64,000 nt of DNA from Eubacteriales bacterium (GCA_030524785.1 JAUNFZ010000003.1:1-64000); one strand, 5' to 3'. Positions 33,288 to 43,729 are shown, counted from the stretch's first letter. A program made the numbers and translations. Notes: generated by a model not told the origin, from the sequence alone.

Positions 33288-34298
33288 ATGATTAAGGAAG
33301 CCATTATTAAATTATCGAAGAAAGAAGATTTGACGTACCAGGAAGCGGAGACGGTGATGAATGAGATCATGGGAGGCGAGGCCACAGATGTGCAGAAGGC
33401 GGCATATCTTACCGCGCTTTCCCTGAAAGGGGAGACCATTGACGAGATTACGGCATCGGCCTCGGGAATGAGAGCCCATTGCATTAAACTGCTGCATCAG
33501 CTTGATGTGCTGGAAATCGTGGGCACCGGGGGAGACGGTTCCAATTCCTTTAATATTTCCACGACGGCGTCTCTGGTGATCGCCGCGGGCGGCGTTCCCG
33601 TGGCGAAGCACGGAAACCGGGCGGCCTCCTCGAAATCCGGGGCAGCCGACGTTCTGGAGGCGCTGGGGGTAAATATTACGATTTCCCCGGAAAAGAGCGC
33701 GCAGCTTTTAAAGGAGATTGGAATCTGTTTTCTCTTTGCGCAGAATTACCATATCGCCATGAAATATGTAGCGCCAATCCGGCGGGAGCTGGGGATTCGC
33801 ACAGTGTTCAATATTCTGGGGCCCCTTTCAAATCCGGCGGGCGCCAATATGGAGCTGATGGGCGTATATGATGAGAGCCTGGTAGAGCCCCTGGCACAGG
33901 TAATGGCGAAGCTGGGAGTGACGAAGGGAATGGTGGTTTACGGGCAGGATAAGCTGGATGAAATCTCCATGTGCGCGCCGACGTCTGTCTGTGAGATCAG
34001 AGAAGGATGGTTCCAGTCCTACGAGATATGCCCCGAACAGTTTGGCTACGAGCGCTGCAGCAGGGAAGAACTGGTGGGCGGGACGCCGGACGAAAACGCG
34101 CAGATCACGCTGGATATTCTGAAAGGAAAAGAGCACGGTGCAAAGCGCCATGCGGTCTGCCTGAACGCGGGAGCCGCCCTGTATATTGCGGGAAAGACAC
34201 AGACCATGGAAGAAGGGGTGCGTATGGCGGAGAAATTGATTGACGAAGGCGCGGCCCTGAAAAAACTGGAAGAATTTGTGGAAAAGAGCAATCAATAA
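33288..34298 (+). CDS. trpD: Anthranilate phosphoribosyltransferase
   Basis: A 336-residue enzyme joining anthranilate to phosphoribosyl pyrophosphate. Visible: the PRPP-binding [35 protein letters not shown], and [20 protein letters not shown] precedes the start, 15 bases after trpG. Confidence 0.96.
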   Translation: MIKEAIIKLSKKEDLTYQEAETVMNEIMGGEATDVQKAAYLTALSLKGETIDEITASASGMRAHCIKLLHQLDVLEIVGTGGDGSNSFNISTTASLVIAAGGVPVAKHGNRAASSKSGAADVLEALGVNITISPEKSAQLLKEIGICFLFAQNYHIAMKYVAPIRRELGIRTVFNILGPLSNPAGANMELMGVYDESLVEPLAQVMAKLGVTKGMVVYGQDKLDEISMCAPTSVCEIREGWFQSYEICPEQFGYERCSREELVGGTPDENAQITLDILKGKEHGAKRHAVCLNAGAALYIAGKTQTMEEGVRMAEKLIDEGAALKKLEEFVEKSNQ

Positions 34299-34314
34299 TA
34301 CAGCGGGAGAGCGT

Positions 34315-35097
34315 ATGAATATTTTAAATGAAATTGCAGAAAAAACAAAAGAGCGTATCTGCGGGGAGAAAAAAAGGATTCCCCTGACGCAGATCAGGCG
34401 TATGGCGGAGATGGCCGCGCAGCCGCCCTCCTTTGAGAAAGCCCTTGCCGCAGAGGGAATCTCCTTTATCTGTGAGGTGAAAAAGGCTTCCCCCTCAAAG
34501 GGCGTCATTGCAAAGGAATTTCCGTATCTTCAAATTGCGCAGGAGTATGAAGCGGCGGGAGCGGCTGCAATTTCCTGCCTGACGGAGCCCTTCTGGTTTT
34601 TGGGAAAAGACGATTATCTGCAGGAGATTGCCAGCCGGGTTTCGATCCCGGTACTGCGCAAAGATTTTACCGTTGACGAATATATGATTTACCAGGCGAA
34701 AGCGCTGGGAGCTTCTGCGGTGCTGCTGATCTGCGGGATTCTTGACGACGTGCAGCTTAAAGAATACGTAAGCCTTGCATCGCAGCTTGGCATGTCGGCG
34801 CTGGTGGAAGCCCATACGGAGGAAGAAATAGAACGGGCGCTGGCTTCGGGGGCCCGGATACTGGGAGTCAACAACCGGAACCTGAAAAATTTTGAGGTAG
34901 ATATGGCACAGAGCAGGAAACTGCGTGAAATGGTGCCAAAGGATGTGTGCTTTGTGTCGGAAAGTGGCGTTAAGACTCCTGATGATATCGCCATCCTGCG
35001 TGAAATCGGGGCGGACGCGGTACTGATTGGAGAGACACTGATGCGCGCCCGGGATAAAAAGGCAGCCCTTGACGAACTGCGGGGTGAGGGCAGATGA
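34315..35097 (+). CDS. trpC: Indole-3-glycerol phosphate synthase
   Basis: A 260-residue TIM barrel closing the indole ring. Seen: FICEVKKASPSKG, PVLRKDFTVDEYMI, GVNNRNLKNFEVD and FVSESGVKTPDDI. It is separate from TrpF (fused in enterobacteria). ATG 34315 follows GGGAGAG; the stop overlaps trpF. Confidence 0.96.
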   Translation: MNILNEIAEKTKERICGEKKRIPLTQIRRMAEMAAQPPSFEKALAAEGISFICEVKKASPSKGVIAKEFPYLQIAQEYEAAGAAAISCLTEPFWFLGKDDYLQEIASRVSIPVLRKDFTVDEYMIYQAKALGASAVLLICGILDDVQLKEYVSLASQLGMSALVEAHTEEEIERALASGARILGVNNRNLKNFEVDMAQSRKLREMVPKDVCFVSESGVKTPDDIAILREIGADAVLIGETLMRARDKKAALDELRGEGR

Positions 35098-35777
35098 GCG
35101 GGAAAAACCTGGAGGGGAAACCTGGGACAAAAGCAGAACTTAAGCTTTCCAACAAACCGCCCGCGAGGATAAAAATCTGCGGCCTCAGCCGTCCCTGCGA
35201 TATTGACTATGTCAATGAAGCAAAGCCGGACTTTGCAGGTTTTGTAATCAATTATCCCAAAAGCCGCCGCAGCGTCACGCCAAAACAGGCGGCTGCACTG
35301 CGAAAGCGTCTGCGGGCAGAGATCGTGTCGGTGGGCGTATTTGTGAATGAGGAAATAGATGCGGTGGCAGGGCTTTTAAATGATGGAATCATTGAGATTG
35401 CCCAGCTTCATGGACAGGAGGACGAAGCTTACATTGCAAAGCTTCGGGCGCTGACAGACAAAAAAATAATACAGGCGTTTACGGTTTCTTCAAAAGAAGA
35501 TGTAAAGCGGGCGCTGAAAAGCAGCGCGGACTATATTCTGCTGGATAACGGCAGGGGAACGGGCGCAGCCTTTGACTGGCGTCTGGTTAAAGAAATAAAG
35601 CGGCCCTGGTTTCTGGCCGGCGGGCTAACGCCGGAAAACATTGGCGCGGCTTTTGAAAAGCTTCACCCGTGGGCGGCAGATCTGTCCAGCGGCGTGGAGA
35701 CAGACGGATACAAGGACCGGGAAAAAATTCTGGCGGTATGCAAAGCGATGAGAAGGTCAGAGCGGCAGCGATACTGA
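35094..35777 (+). CDS. trpF: Phosphoribosylanthranilate isomerase
   Basis: A 227-residue TIM barrel catalysing the Amadori rearrangement before TrpC. KICGLSR carries the general-base cysteine; SVGVFVNE, IIEIAQLHGQED and FLAGGLTPENI follow. The protein has about 23 extra N-terminal residues before the usual start (IKICG) because translation begins at the ATGA overlap with trpC; an internal start without an overlap is less likely. Confidence 0.94.
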   Translation: MSGKNLEGKPGTKAELKLSNKPPARIKICGLSRPCDIDYVNEAKPDFAGFVINYPKSRRSVTPKQAAALRKRLRAEIVSVGVFVNEEIDAVAGLLNDGIIEIAQLHGQEDEAYIAKLRALTDKKIIQAFTVSSKEDVKRALKSSADYILLDNGRGTGAAFDWRLVKEIKRPWFLAGGLTPENIGAAFEKLHPWAADLSSGVETDGYKDREKILAVCKAMRRSERQRY

Positions 35778-35813
35778 GCGGCTGCAGAAAATGAAAGAAT
35801 GAGGAAGGAAACA

Positions 35814-36998
35814 ATGGGAACAGGAAGATTTGGAATACATGGCGGACAATACATTCCGGAAACACTGATGAACGCAGTTTTGGAGCTGGAGGAAGCCTAC
35901 AATCATTACAAAAATGATTCGGCGTTTCAGCAGGAGCTGACACAGCTTTTAAACGACTATGCAGGGCGTCCCTCACGGCTTTATTATGCGCGGAGGATGA
36001 CGGAGGATCTGGGCGGCGCCAAAATTTATCTGAAAAGAGAGGACTTAAATCATACGGGAGCCCATAAGATCAACAATGTGCTGGGGCAGGTGCTTCTGGC
36101 GAAGAAAATGGGGAAGACACGTGTAATCGCAGAGACGGGAGCAGGGCAGCACGGCGTGGCTACGGCTACGGCGGCAGCTCTGATGGGAATGGAATGTGAA
36201 GTTTTTATGGGCGAGGAAGATACAAAGCGCCAGGCCCTGAATGTATACCGTATGCGGCTTTTAGGGGCGCAGGTACACGCGGTGAGCAGCGGCACGGGCA
36301 CGCTGAAGGATGCGGTGTCGGAGACGATGCGGGAGTGGACGAACCGCGTGGAGGACACCCATTATGTACTCGGATCGTGTATGGGGCCCCATCCCTTTCC
36401 TACGATTGTCCGGGACTTTCAGGCGGTGATCTCAAAGGAGATCAAAGAGCAGATACTGGAGCAGGAGGGAAGGCTTCCGGATGCGGTGCTGGCCTGCGTG
36501 GGTGGGGGTTCCAACGCCATAGGCGCATTTTATCATTTCATCGAAGATTGCAACGTACGGCTGATCGGCTGCGAGGCGGCGGGCCGGGGCGTGAATACAG
36601 CCGAGACGGCGGCGACGATTGCCACCGGGCGGCTTGGCATTTTCCACGGCATGAAATCTTATTTCTGCCAGGATGAGTACGGACAGATTGCTCCGGTGTA
36701 TTCTATTTCGGCGGGGCTTGATTATCCGGGAATCGGACCGGAACATGCAGATCTCTACGATAAAGGACGGGCGGAGTACGTGGCCGTTACCGACGACGAA
36801 GCGGTGGACGCCTTTGAATATCTTTCGAGAATGGAAGGCGTTATCCCGGCAATAGAGAGTGCCCACGCAGTAGCCTATGCGAGAAAACTGGCTCCCACAA
36901 TGGGAAAAGATCAGATTATCGTGATCAACCTGTCCGGCCGGGGAGACAAGGACTGCGCGGCCATAGCAAGATACAGAGGGGAGGATCTTCATGAGTAA
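35814..36998 (+). CDS. trpB: Tryptophan synthase beta chain
   Basis: A 394-residue PLP enzyme joining indole and serine. Seen: [16 protein letters not shown], the PLP lysine in [24 protein letters not shown] and the phosphate loop [13 protein letters not shown] 35814 has AGGAAGG just upstream; an ATG at 35799 has no ribosome site. The last bases overlap trpA by eight. Confidence 0.96.
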   Translation: MGTGRFGIHGGQYIPETLMNAVLELEEAYNHYKNDSAFQQELTQLLNDYAGRPSRLYYARRMTEDLGGAKIYLKREDLNHTGAHKINNVLGQVLLAKKMGKTRVIAETGAGQHGVATATAAALMGMECEVFMGEEDTKRQALNVYRMRLLGAQVHAVSSGTGTLKDAVSETMREWTNRVEDTHYVLGSCMGPHPFPTIVRDFQAVISKEIKEQILEQEGRLPDAVLACVGGGSNAIGAFYHFIEDCNVRLIGCEAAGRGVNTAETAATIATGRLGIFHGMKSYFCQDEYGQIAPVYSISAGLDYPGIGPEHADLYDKGRAEYVAVTDDEAVDAFEYLSRMEGVIPAIESAHAVAYARKLAPTMGKDQIIVINLSGRGDKDCAAIARYRGEDLHE

Positions 36999-37806
36999 CA
37001 TTAAGAGAGCTTTCGATCATGGGAAGGCGTTCATACCTTTTATCACCTGCGGCGATCCGTCGCTGGAAATTACGGAGCAGCTTGTGTACGCAGCCGTGGA
37101 AGCGGGGGCGGATCTGATAGAACTTGGGATTCCGTTTTCAGATCCCACGGCGGAAGGGCCGGTGATTCAGGCGGCCAACGTAAGGGCGCTGGCAGGCGGC
37201 GTAACGACAGATCATATTTTTGACATGGTGACGCGAATCAGAAAGAAAACGGATATTCCCCTGGTGTTTATGACCTACGCCAATGTGGTGTTCTCCTACC
37301 ATATGGGAGGAAAAAATCCGGCAGAGAAAGCAGGGAAGGACACTGGTGGCACAGAGGCGTTTGTGAAAAAAGCGGCAAAGATTGGTATGGACGGACTGAT
37401 TCTGCCGGATGTTCCCTTTGAGGAAAAGGACGAATTTGACGGCGTGTGCAGGAAGTATGGCCTGGATTTTATCTCTCTGATCGCGCCGACCTCCCATGAG
37501 CGCATTGCAAAAATTGCAAAGGAGGCGCAGGGATTTGTTTACTGCGTGTCTTCCATGGGAGTCACCGGAATGAGAAAGGAAATCACCTCTGATGTGGGAA
37601 GCATGGTAAAGCTGGTGAAAGCGGCAAAGGATATTCCCTGCGCCGTGGGCTTTGGAATTTCTGCGCCGGAGCAGGCAAAGGCCATGGCGGCTGTTTCGGA
37701 CGGAGCCATTGTGGGAAGCGCCATTGTGAAGCTTTGCGGGCAGTACGGCGAGAACTGCGTTCCCTATGTGAAGGAATACATCAGAACAATGAAGGAGGCA
37801 CTGTAA
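36991..37806 (+). CDS. trpA: Tryptophan synthase alpha chain
   Basis: A 271-residue TIM barrel releasing indole from indole-3-glycerol phosphate. The catalytic Glu is in [11 protein letters not shown] (which also holds the Asp), and [10 protein letters not shown] lines the phosphate site. It overlaps trpB and its stop is immediately followed by the ATG of the YbaK-like gene. Confidence 0.96.
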   Translation: MSNIKRAFDHGKAFIPFITCGDPSLEITEQLVYAAVEAGADLIELGIPFSDPTAEGPVIQAANVRALAGGVTTDHIFDMVTRIRKKTDIPLVFMTYANVVFSYHMGGKNPAEKAGKDTGGTEAFVKKAAKIGMDGLILPDVPFEEKDEFDGVCRKYGLDFISLIAPTSHERIAKIAKEAQGFVYCVSSMGVTGMRKEITSDVGSMVKLVKAAKDIPCAVGFGISAPEQAKAMAAVSDGAIVGSAIVKLCGQYGENCVPYVKEYIRTMKEAL

Positions 37807-38352
37807 ATGCAGGTCTATACTGAGGCGCCAACGGACGAGCGGCTTCCCAAGGAGATGGCGGTGTACCGCCTGCTGGAGAAACTGGAAATACCCTATCAGC
37901 GGGTGGATCACGAGGCGGCCATGAGCATAGACGACTGTCACGACGTCGATCGCGTGCTTGGAATTGAGATATGCAAAAATCTGTTTTTGTGCAATCGCCA
38001 GAAAACAGACTTTTATCTGCTTTTGATGCCCGGGAAGAAGCCCTTTAAGACGAAAGAATTAAGCGCCCAGATCGGCACGGCGCGTCTCTCCTTCGCAGAC
38101 AGCGGGCATATGGAAGAATATTTGAACATTACGCCGGGGTCTGTCAGCATTATGGGATTGATGAACGATACAAAAAACCGCGTGCGGCTTTTGATTGACG
38201 AGGAGGTATTTCAGGAGGAATATCTGGGGTTCCACCCCTGCATCAATACGTCCAGCATCAAGGCGAAGGCGACGGATATCTGGGAAAAATTTCTCCCCGC
38301 AGTGCATCATGACTACACGCTGGTACGGCTTGAAAATTTTGCCGGCCTGTAG
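37807..38352 (+). CDS. YbaK/ProX-type aminoacyl-tRNA deacylase-like protein
   Basis: A 181-residue protein of the prolyl-tRNA editing family, which removes mischarged alanine or cysteine from tRNA in trans. Visible are PYQRVDHEAAMSID, KNLFLCNRQKTDFYLLLMP (with the family's substrate-pocket lysine), GTARLSFAD and TPGSVSIMGLMND. It starts the base after the trpA stop, so it is almost certainly translated from the trp mRNA and shares T-box control. A link between tryptophan supply and tRNA editing is not known to me; the fusion of regulons may be incidental. Confidence 0.88.
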   Translation: MQVYTEAPTDERLPKEMAVYRLLEKLEIPYQRVDHEAAMSIDDCHDVDRVLGIEICKNLFLCNRQKTDFYLLLMPGKKPFKTKELSAQIGTARLSFADSGHMEEYLNITPGSVSIMGLMNDTKNRVRLLIDEEVFQEEYLGFHPCINTSSIKAKATDIWEKFLPAVHHDYTLVRLENFAGL

Positions 38353-38438
38353 TAGAATAATAACACGACTTATGCACATTTTTTATAAGGCATGAACCGG
38401 CAGGACAAACGTGTTTGAAGTGAAAGGAAGGAAAAAAG

Positions 38439-38876
38439 ATGGAGCTTTCAACTTTACAGAAAGATATGATTACCGCTATGAAGATGAAGGATAAACCGAG
38501 GAAGGATGCGATTTCCGCACTGGTGTCGGCGGTGAAAAAGGCCGGTATTGACGCGGGATGCCGCGAGGATATTCCCTCCGAAATGGTAGATAAAGTAATC
38601 CTGAAGGAAATGAAGACGGTTAAGGAGCAGATTGACACCTGCCCGGAGGAGAGAGCCGAACTGAAGGCGGAATATCAGTTCCGCTATGATGTGATGTCCT
38701 CTTATGCGCCGAAGCTTTTGTCGGCGGAGGAGGTAAAGGCCATTCTCCAGGAAAAGTTTGCAGAGATGCTGGCGACCAAAAATAAGGGAATGATTATGAA
38801 AACGGTCATGGCCGAACTGAAAGGAAAAGCAGACGGGAAGGTAATCAACCAGGTAGTGGCAGAACTTTGCAGGTAG
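38439..38876 (+). CDS. GatB/YqeY domain-containing protein
   Basis: A 145-residue soluble helical protein of the YqeY family, homologous to the tRNA-binding tail of the GatB amidotransferase subunit. It begins LQKDMITAMKMKDKPRKDAI and ends GKADGKVINQVVAELC, both typical. The biochemical role is not established; a tRNA-related role is often assumed. AAGGAAGG precedes the start. The 86-bp gap after the YbaK-like gene holds no clear promoter or terminator. Confidence 0.9.
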   Translation: MELSTLQKDMITAMKMKDKPRKDAISALVSAVKKAGIDAGCREDIPSEMVDKVILKEMKTVKEQIDTCPEERAELKAEYQFRYDVMSSYAPKLLSAEEVKAILQEKFAEMLATKNKGMIMKTVMAELKGKADGKVINQVVAELCR

Positions 38877-38909
38877 CGGCGAAGCTCTGCAGGCAGAGGT
38901 GGGAAATAC

Positions 38910-40892
38910 ATGAAAGATAAAAAGAAAATCCGATGGCTGTGGGGAATGTTGCTTCTGATTTTGTGCCTGTTTCCGCTGAAGGAGACAGGGCGGGCGGCAG
39001 GCGGTTACGAGATGCTCCCCACGATTACGGAAACGTATGTGAACCCCATTTACAGGAGCGTCGTCGGGGCGGAAGACCTGAATACGCCAAATCCCTACGG
39101 TGTTATGCTTACCGCCGACGTGGAGTATGGAACAGAAGCGGAGGCGGCGGTAAATTTCCGGGGACAGATGAAGCAGCGGACTGAGTCTATCGTGGTGGGG
39201 CTTACCACCGAGAGCGAAAGCTGCAAGACGCAGATGTCGGAGATTGCGGAACTGGCGATGGCGCATACGGGAAACCCTGTGGAGGGCGATTATCTGAAGT
39301 GGCAGTATGCCGGCTGGACGGCCAGCGCGTCGGGATATTCCAAGAGTGGCACGTCTTACTGGACGATTACGTATACACTGACTTACTATACGACAGCGGC
39401 GCAGGAAAGCAGTGTCAATTCAGCCGTCAGCTCCGTGATCAGCAGCTGCGGCCTGAACGACGCGGGCAAGAGCAGCTATGAGAAGATCAGGGCGATCTAC
39501 GATTATATATGCAGCAAAGTTTCCTACGATTATACGAATCTGAACAACGACGATTACAAATTGAAATATACAGCTTATGCGGCGCTGTGCAACAATACGG
39601 CGGTCTGCCAGGGGTACGCGGTATTGTTTTACCGGCTCTCCCTGGAGTGCGGTATCGACGCACGGCTGATTGCCGGCACAGGAAACGGCGGGGCCCATGG
39701 ATAGAACATTGTAAAGCTGGACGGCAAATACTATAACCTCGATTCCACCTGGGATGCGGGAAAGACGAATACCGGCTATTCCTATTTCCTGAAAAACCAG
39801 GCGGATTTTACCGGCCATGTCCGGTATGACGATTACAATACCAGTACGTTTCTGGCAGCTTATCCCATGGCGGGAAAGAGCTACTGCGGGCATACAAACA
39901 CGAAAACGGTAAAAGAAAACGAAAAAGCGGCCGCCTGCGAGACGGCGGGCTCCTATGAGGAGGTAGTCTACTGCAGCGACTGCGGTGAAGAAATCAGCAG
40001 AACCTTAAAGTCCATTTCGGCGAAGGGCCACACAGCGGTCAGCGTTGCAGGGAAAGCGGCGACGTGTACGGCCACGGGGCTGACGGCAGGAAGCAAGTGT
40101 AAGGTCTGCGGAAAGGTTCTGACGGCGCAGCAGGTGATTTTGGCGAAGGGCCATACGCCGGTCAGTGTTGCAGGGAAAGCGGCAACGTGTACGGCCACGG
40201 GGCTGACAGCAGGAAGCAAGTGCAGCGTCTGCGGACAGGTCCTGACAGCGCAGAGCAGCATTGCGGCAGCGCACACCTGGGGAGCCTGGAAGACGACGAC
40301 AAACGCCACGGTGTTTTCGCCCGCAAAGCAGACGGCGGTCTGCAAGGTGTGCGGCGCAAAGAAGACGAGAAACTACGGATCAAAGCTGACGGCCAGGATT
40401 TCTCTCACAGCCAGCTCCCTCACAATGCGGACGAAGCAGAAGACAACAGCTTTTAAAGTGACATTTGCCAATGGAGACGCTGTAAAATCCTGGAAATCGA
40501 GCAATACAAAGATCGTAAAAGTGACGGGAAAGGCAAACGGATCCTGTACGATTACGGCCCAGAAAAAGACCGGGACGGCAAAGATTACCATCACCCTGAA
40601 AAGCGGAAAGAAAGCGGTTCTTACCGTCAAGGTGCAGAAAAAGGCGGTGGCCACGAAGTCAATAAAACTGAGTTCGACAAAGGTGACGCTGAAAAAGGGA
40701 AAGAGTGTGACGCTGAAGCCGATTGTAAGTCCGATTACAAGTCAGGATAAGGTGAAGTACACCACCTCCAACAAAAAGATCGCCACGGTAAATTCCAAAG
40801 GCGTTGTGAAGGGCATCAAGCCAGGGAAAGTAAAAATCAAAGTGAAATCCGGAAAAAAGACAGTCACCTGCACTGTGGTGGTTGTGAAGTAA
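38910..40892 (+). pseudogene. Secreted transglutaminase-like protein with Ig-like repeats, split by an in-frame TAG
   Basis: The reading frame from ATG 38910 is interrupted only by TAG at 39702-39704 (codon 265) and then stays open to 40892, 660 codons in all. Part 1 has a signal peptide (to about residue 31) and a transglutaminase core with the catalytic Cys in AVCQGYA and His in GGAHG. The TAG stands where a Trp would be expected (HG-W-NIVKLDG), and the third residue, Asp in LDSTWD, follows it. Then come two 41-residue Cys-pair repeats (period 123 bp, from 40023) and two Big_2-like domains ending in VVVK. A G-to-A change TGG to TAG explains it. Truncated protein would lack the catalytic Asp and the surface-binding part. 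Confidence 0.8.
40023..40268 (+). repeat. Two 123-bp in-gene repeats with CxxC motifs
   Basis: The copies at 40023 and 40146 encode KGHTxVSVAGKAATCTATGL followed by TAGSKCxVCG. They differ at only a few bases, so the duplication is recent or under homogenisation. Confidence 0.85.
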
Positions 40893-40960
40893 GATTGTGG
40901 GAGTGCGAAGCACGAAGCAATCCGTCGGGTGTTTCGCCACCCAAATCTATATAGCGAAAG

Positions 40961-41013
40961 AACCAGGAAGCTGGGCGGATCAACGACGATCCGCGCGGCT
41001 TTCTGTGGTTTTA
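40961..41013 (+). terminator. Terminator downstream of the transglutaminase-like gene
   Basis: ACCAGGAAGC...GCGGATC pairs with GATCCGC...GGCTTTCTGTGGT, then TTTTA. Confidence 0.7.
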
Positions 41014-41047
41014 CGGGAGTAATGACTGCGGCAGTAACGGCTGCGGC

Positions 41048-41097
41048 GGGGAAGATAAGCGGGCAAAAGCTTGGGGAAGATAAGCGGGCGAAAGCTT
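41048..41097 (+). repeat. Exact tandem duplication of 25 bp, one mismatch
   Basis: Unit GGGGAAGATAAGCGGGCRAA plus AGCTT occurs at 41048-41072 and 41073-41097. It lies 31 bp before the next start codon, in the space where a promoter is expected. Confidence 0.9.
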
Positions 41098-41128
41098 AAA
41101 ACGGCAGCGGTGGGAAAGGAGCGTTTCT

Positions 41129-43690
41129 ATGAGAATTTACACGGACGCTGACAGGGTCAGCACAGGAAACAAAGGGATCGATGATGTGATTGATATGCTG
41201 CGCATGGGAGACAATGTGGTATGGCAGGTGGACGCCGTATCAGATTACCGCCGCGTGGTGGCGCCATATCTTAGACAGGCCAGGAAAGATGGCCGGGACA
41301 TCTATTATATGAGGTTCGGCGCCCATGAGCCGGTGATCGAAGACACGGAGGGCGTAACGGTTTGCCGGATTCATGCGGAACTTGGATTTGAACATTTCGC
41401 TATGAAAGTACATCATGTGATACGGGAGGCAGGGGTGGATGCCTTTTATATTTTCGACTGTCTGACCGACCTGGTGAAATACTGGTACTCGGATCTGATG
41501 ATCGGGAACTTTTTTAGGGTGACCTGCCCCTACCTTTTTGAACTGAACACGATTGCGTATTTTGCGCTGATCCGTGATTCCCACACGGAACAGACCATCT
41601 CCCGTATTCGCGAGACTACGCAGCTTTTGCTGGATCTTTACAATGTGGGTGGCAATGATTATCTTCATCCGCTGAAGGTATGGCAGAGAAAATCGGAAAC
41701 CATGTTTCTGCCCCATCTGATCGCGGGGGAGACGGCCAAGACGATTTCCTCAAGCTCTGAGGCGGCGGCTCTGTTTTCCCACTTCAGCCTCGACCGGGAC
41801 CGCACGGATTACTGGGATGTGGTATTTCGGGAAGCGTCCATGAAGCTGTCGGGGTCGGCCGGGGAACAGGAGGAAGCCAAAGAGCTTTTGCTGAAGCTGA
41901 TTGTAGGGGAGGACAATTCCATCAGCGAACTCTGCCGTCGCTATTTGACCCTCAGGGATCTTTTGAACATTAAGTCCCGGGAACTGGGGACGGGACGCAT
42001 TGGCGGAAAGGCGGTGGGCATGTTTCTGGCCAGAAAGATACTGGAAAGCGACAGGGAATACAATTTTTCCGGAATTTTGGAGGTGCATGATTCCTTCTAC
42101 ATGGGCGCCGACGTGTTCTATACTTATATTGTACATAACGACTGCTGGCGGCTGCGTACCCTGCAGAAATCCAGAGAAGGTTATTATCAGTATGCAAAGC
42201 CGCTGAGAGAAAAAATTCTTCAGGGAAGCTTTCCGGAATACCTGGCGGAAAAATTCAAATCTATGCTGGAACATTTTGGGCAGTCTCCGATCATCGTGCG
42301 CTCCAGCTCGCTGCAGGAAGATAACTTTGGAAATGCCTTTGCGGGTAAGTATGACAGCGTATTCTGTGTGAATCAGGGAACGCTGGAGGAGCGGTACGCG
42401 GCTTTTGAGGCGGCAGTCAAGCAGGTTTATGCCAGCACGATGAATGACGACGCCCTGAATTACCGCATGAACCGGGGGCTCTGGGACAAGGATGAGCAGA
42501 TGGCGCTTCTGATTCAGCGCGTTTCGGGCGATTACTACGGAAAATACTTTTTCCCGCACATTGCGGGAGTGGGAAATTCTTCTAATTTATATGTGTGGGA
42601 TTCTTCTATTGATATGGACGCCGGGATGATGCGCCTGGTGTTTGGACTTGGAACCCGGGCCGTGGACCGCATTGAGGGGGATTATCCGCGCATTGTCTGC
42701 CTGGATGATCCCGGCAGGCCGCCTCTGATTTCTTATGGGGACGAGAAAAAGTTTTCCCAGCACTATGTCGATCTTTTAGATACGTCATCCAACGAGTGGA
42801 CTCACAGAGATGTGGACGAAATTCTTGCCATGGATATCAGGACGGATAAGAATTTGTTTTCTTCCCTGGATTTTGATACCATGCGGCGGCTACAGGAGAT
42901 GGGGCGCAGAGCACGTAACCTGTATATTCTGAACTTCAATAAGCTGCTGAAACAGACGGGATTTCCGGAGGATGTAAGACGCATTTTAAAACGGCTTTCA
43001 GAAGCGTATGATTATCCGGTGGATATCGAATTTGCCGCCAATTTTGACCGGGAGGGGAATTATAAGATCAATCTTCTGCAGTGCCGTCCGCTGCAGACCA
43101 GAGGACTTGGAAAGACGGTGGAGATTCCAGGGATAACAGACGAAAGCCGGTGCTTCTTTGCGACCCATGGGAATTTTATGGGAGGAAATATCCATATACC
43201 TGTGGATTATGTGATATTGGTAAAGGCAAAACCATATCTTTTGCTGTCGGAGCAGGAGAGGTATGGCGTGGCCCGTACCATAGGAAAGCTGAACCAGGCG
43301 CTGAGAGGAAAAAATGCCATGTTGGTAGGGCCCGGGCGGTGGGGAACCTCCACTACCTCCCTGGGAGTGCCGGTGCATTTTACCGAACTGTGCCATATGA
43401 GCGCTATCTGCGAGGTGGCCCATCAGGAGGGAAATCTGATGCCGGAACTTTCCTATGGAAGTCATTTTTTCCAGGATCTGGTGGAATCCGGGGTTTTTTA
43501 TGCTGCGATATTCGAGAAGGATGAGGATGTTTTTTACAGGGAGGCGTACGTGGAAGAACACCCTAACGATATTCTTCAGTTTGTGTCCACAGATTACACA
43601 GAAGTGATTCATGTGGCGCGCACGGCAGGTCTGGAGCTGTATTCCGATACAGTGAGCCAGCGGCTGGTATGCCTGGAAAAGGAACGGTAA
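41129..43690 (+). CDS. PEP/pyruvate-binding (PPDK N-terminal-like) protein with a KaiC-like N-terminal region
   Basis: An 853-residue cytoplasmic protein. Residues 1-200 (STGNKGIDDVIDMLRMGDNV, FYIFDCLTDLV and a late LHPLKVWQRKS) resemble the RecA/KaiC fold, but the P-loop position reads QVDAVSDYRRV, without the Walker A GKT/S. From about residue 280 (GTGRIGGKAVGMFLA) through RSSSLQEDNFGNAFAGKYDS (about 390) it is the ATP-grasp, PEP/pyruvate-binding domain of PPDK and PEP synthase, with MALLIQRVSGD. The swivelling phosphohistidine domain and the PEP-binding barrel are missing, so it cannot be a complete dikinase. AAAGGAG precedes the start. It may phosphorylate or bind an unknown partner. Confidence 0.78.
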   Translation: MRIYTDADRVSTGNKGIDDVIDMLRMGDNVVWQVDAVSDYRRVVAPYLRQARKDGRDIYYMRFGAHEPVIEDTEGVTVCRIHAELGFEHFAMKVHHVIREAGVDAFYIFDCLTDLVKYWYSDLMIGNFFRVTCPYLFELNTIAYFALIRDSHTEQTISRIRETTQLLLDLYNVGGNDYLHPLKVWQRKSETMFLPHLIAGETAKTISSSSEAAALFSHFSLDRDRTDYWDVVFREASMKLSGSAGEQEEAKELLLKLIVGEDNSISELCRRYLTLRDLLNIKSRELGTGRIGGKAVGMFLARKILESDREYNFSGILEVHDSFYMGADVFYTYIVHNDCWRLRTLQKSREGYYQYAKPLREKILQGSFPEYLAEKFKSMLEHFGQSPIIVRSSSLQEDNFGNAFAGKYDSVFCVNQGTLEERYAAFEAAVKQVYASTMNDDALNYRMNRGLWDKDEQMALLIQRVSGDYYGKYFFPHIAGVGNSSNLYVWDSSIDMDAGMMRLVFGLGTRAVDRIEGDYPRIVCLDDPGRPPLISYGDEKKFSQHYVDLLDTSSNEWTHRDVDEILAMDIRTDKNLFSSLDFDTMRRLQEMGRRARNLYILNFNKLLKQTGFPEDVRRILKRLSEAYDYPVDIEFAANFDREGNYKINLLQCRPLQTRGLGKTVEIPGITDESRCFFATHGNFMGGNIHIPVDYVILVKAKPYLLLSEQERYGVARTIGKLNQALRGKNAMLVGPGRWGTSTTSLGVPVHFTELCHMSAICEVAHQEGNLMPELSYGSHFFQDLVESGVFYAAIFEKDEDVFYREAYVEEHPNDILQFVSTDYTEVIHVARTAGLELYSDTVSQRLVCLEKER

Positions 43691-43729
43691 AAAGTGAAAA
43701 ATAACTTACCAAAATCAATAAAACGCAAC

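Noticed and set aside
39702..39704. Recoded stop (selenocysteine or pyrrolysine)
   Set aside because: Selenocysteine uses TGA; TAG-pyrrolysine is rare and the position fits a Trp in transglutaminases. A nonsense mutation is simpler.
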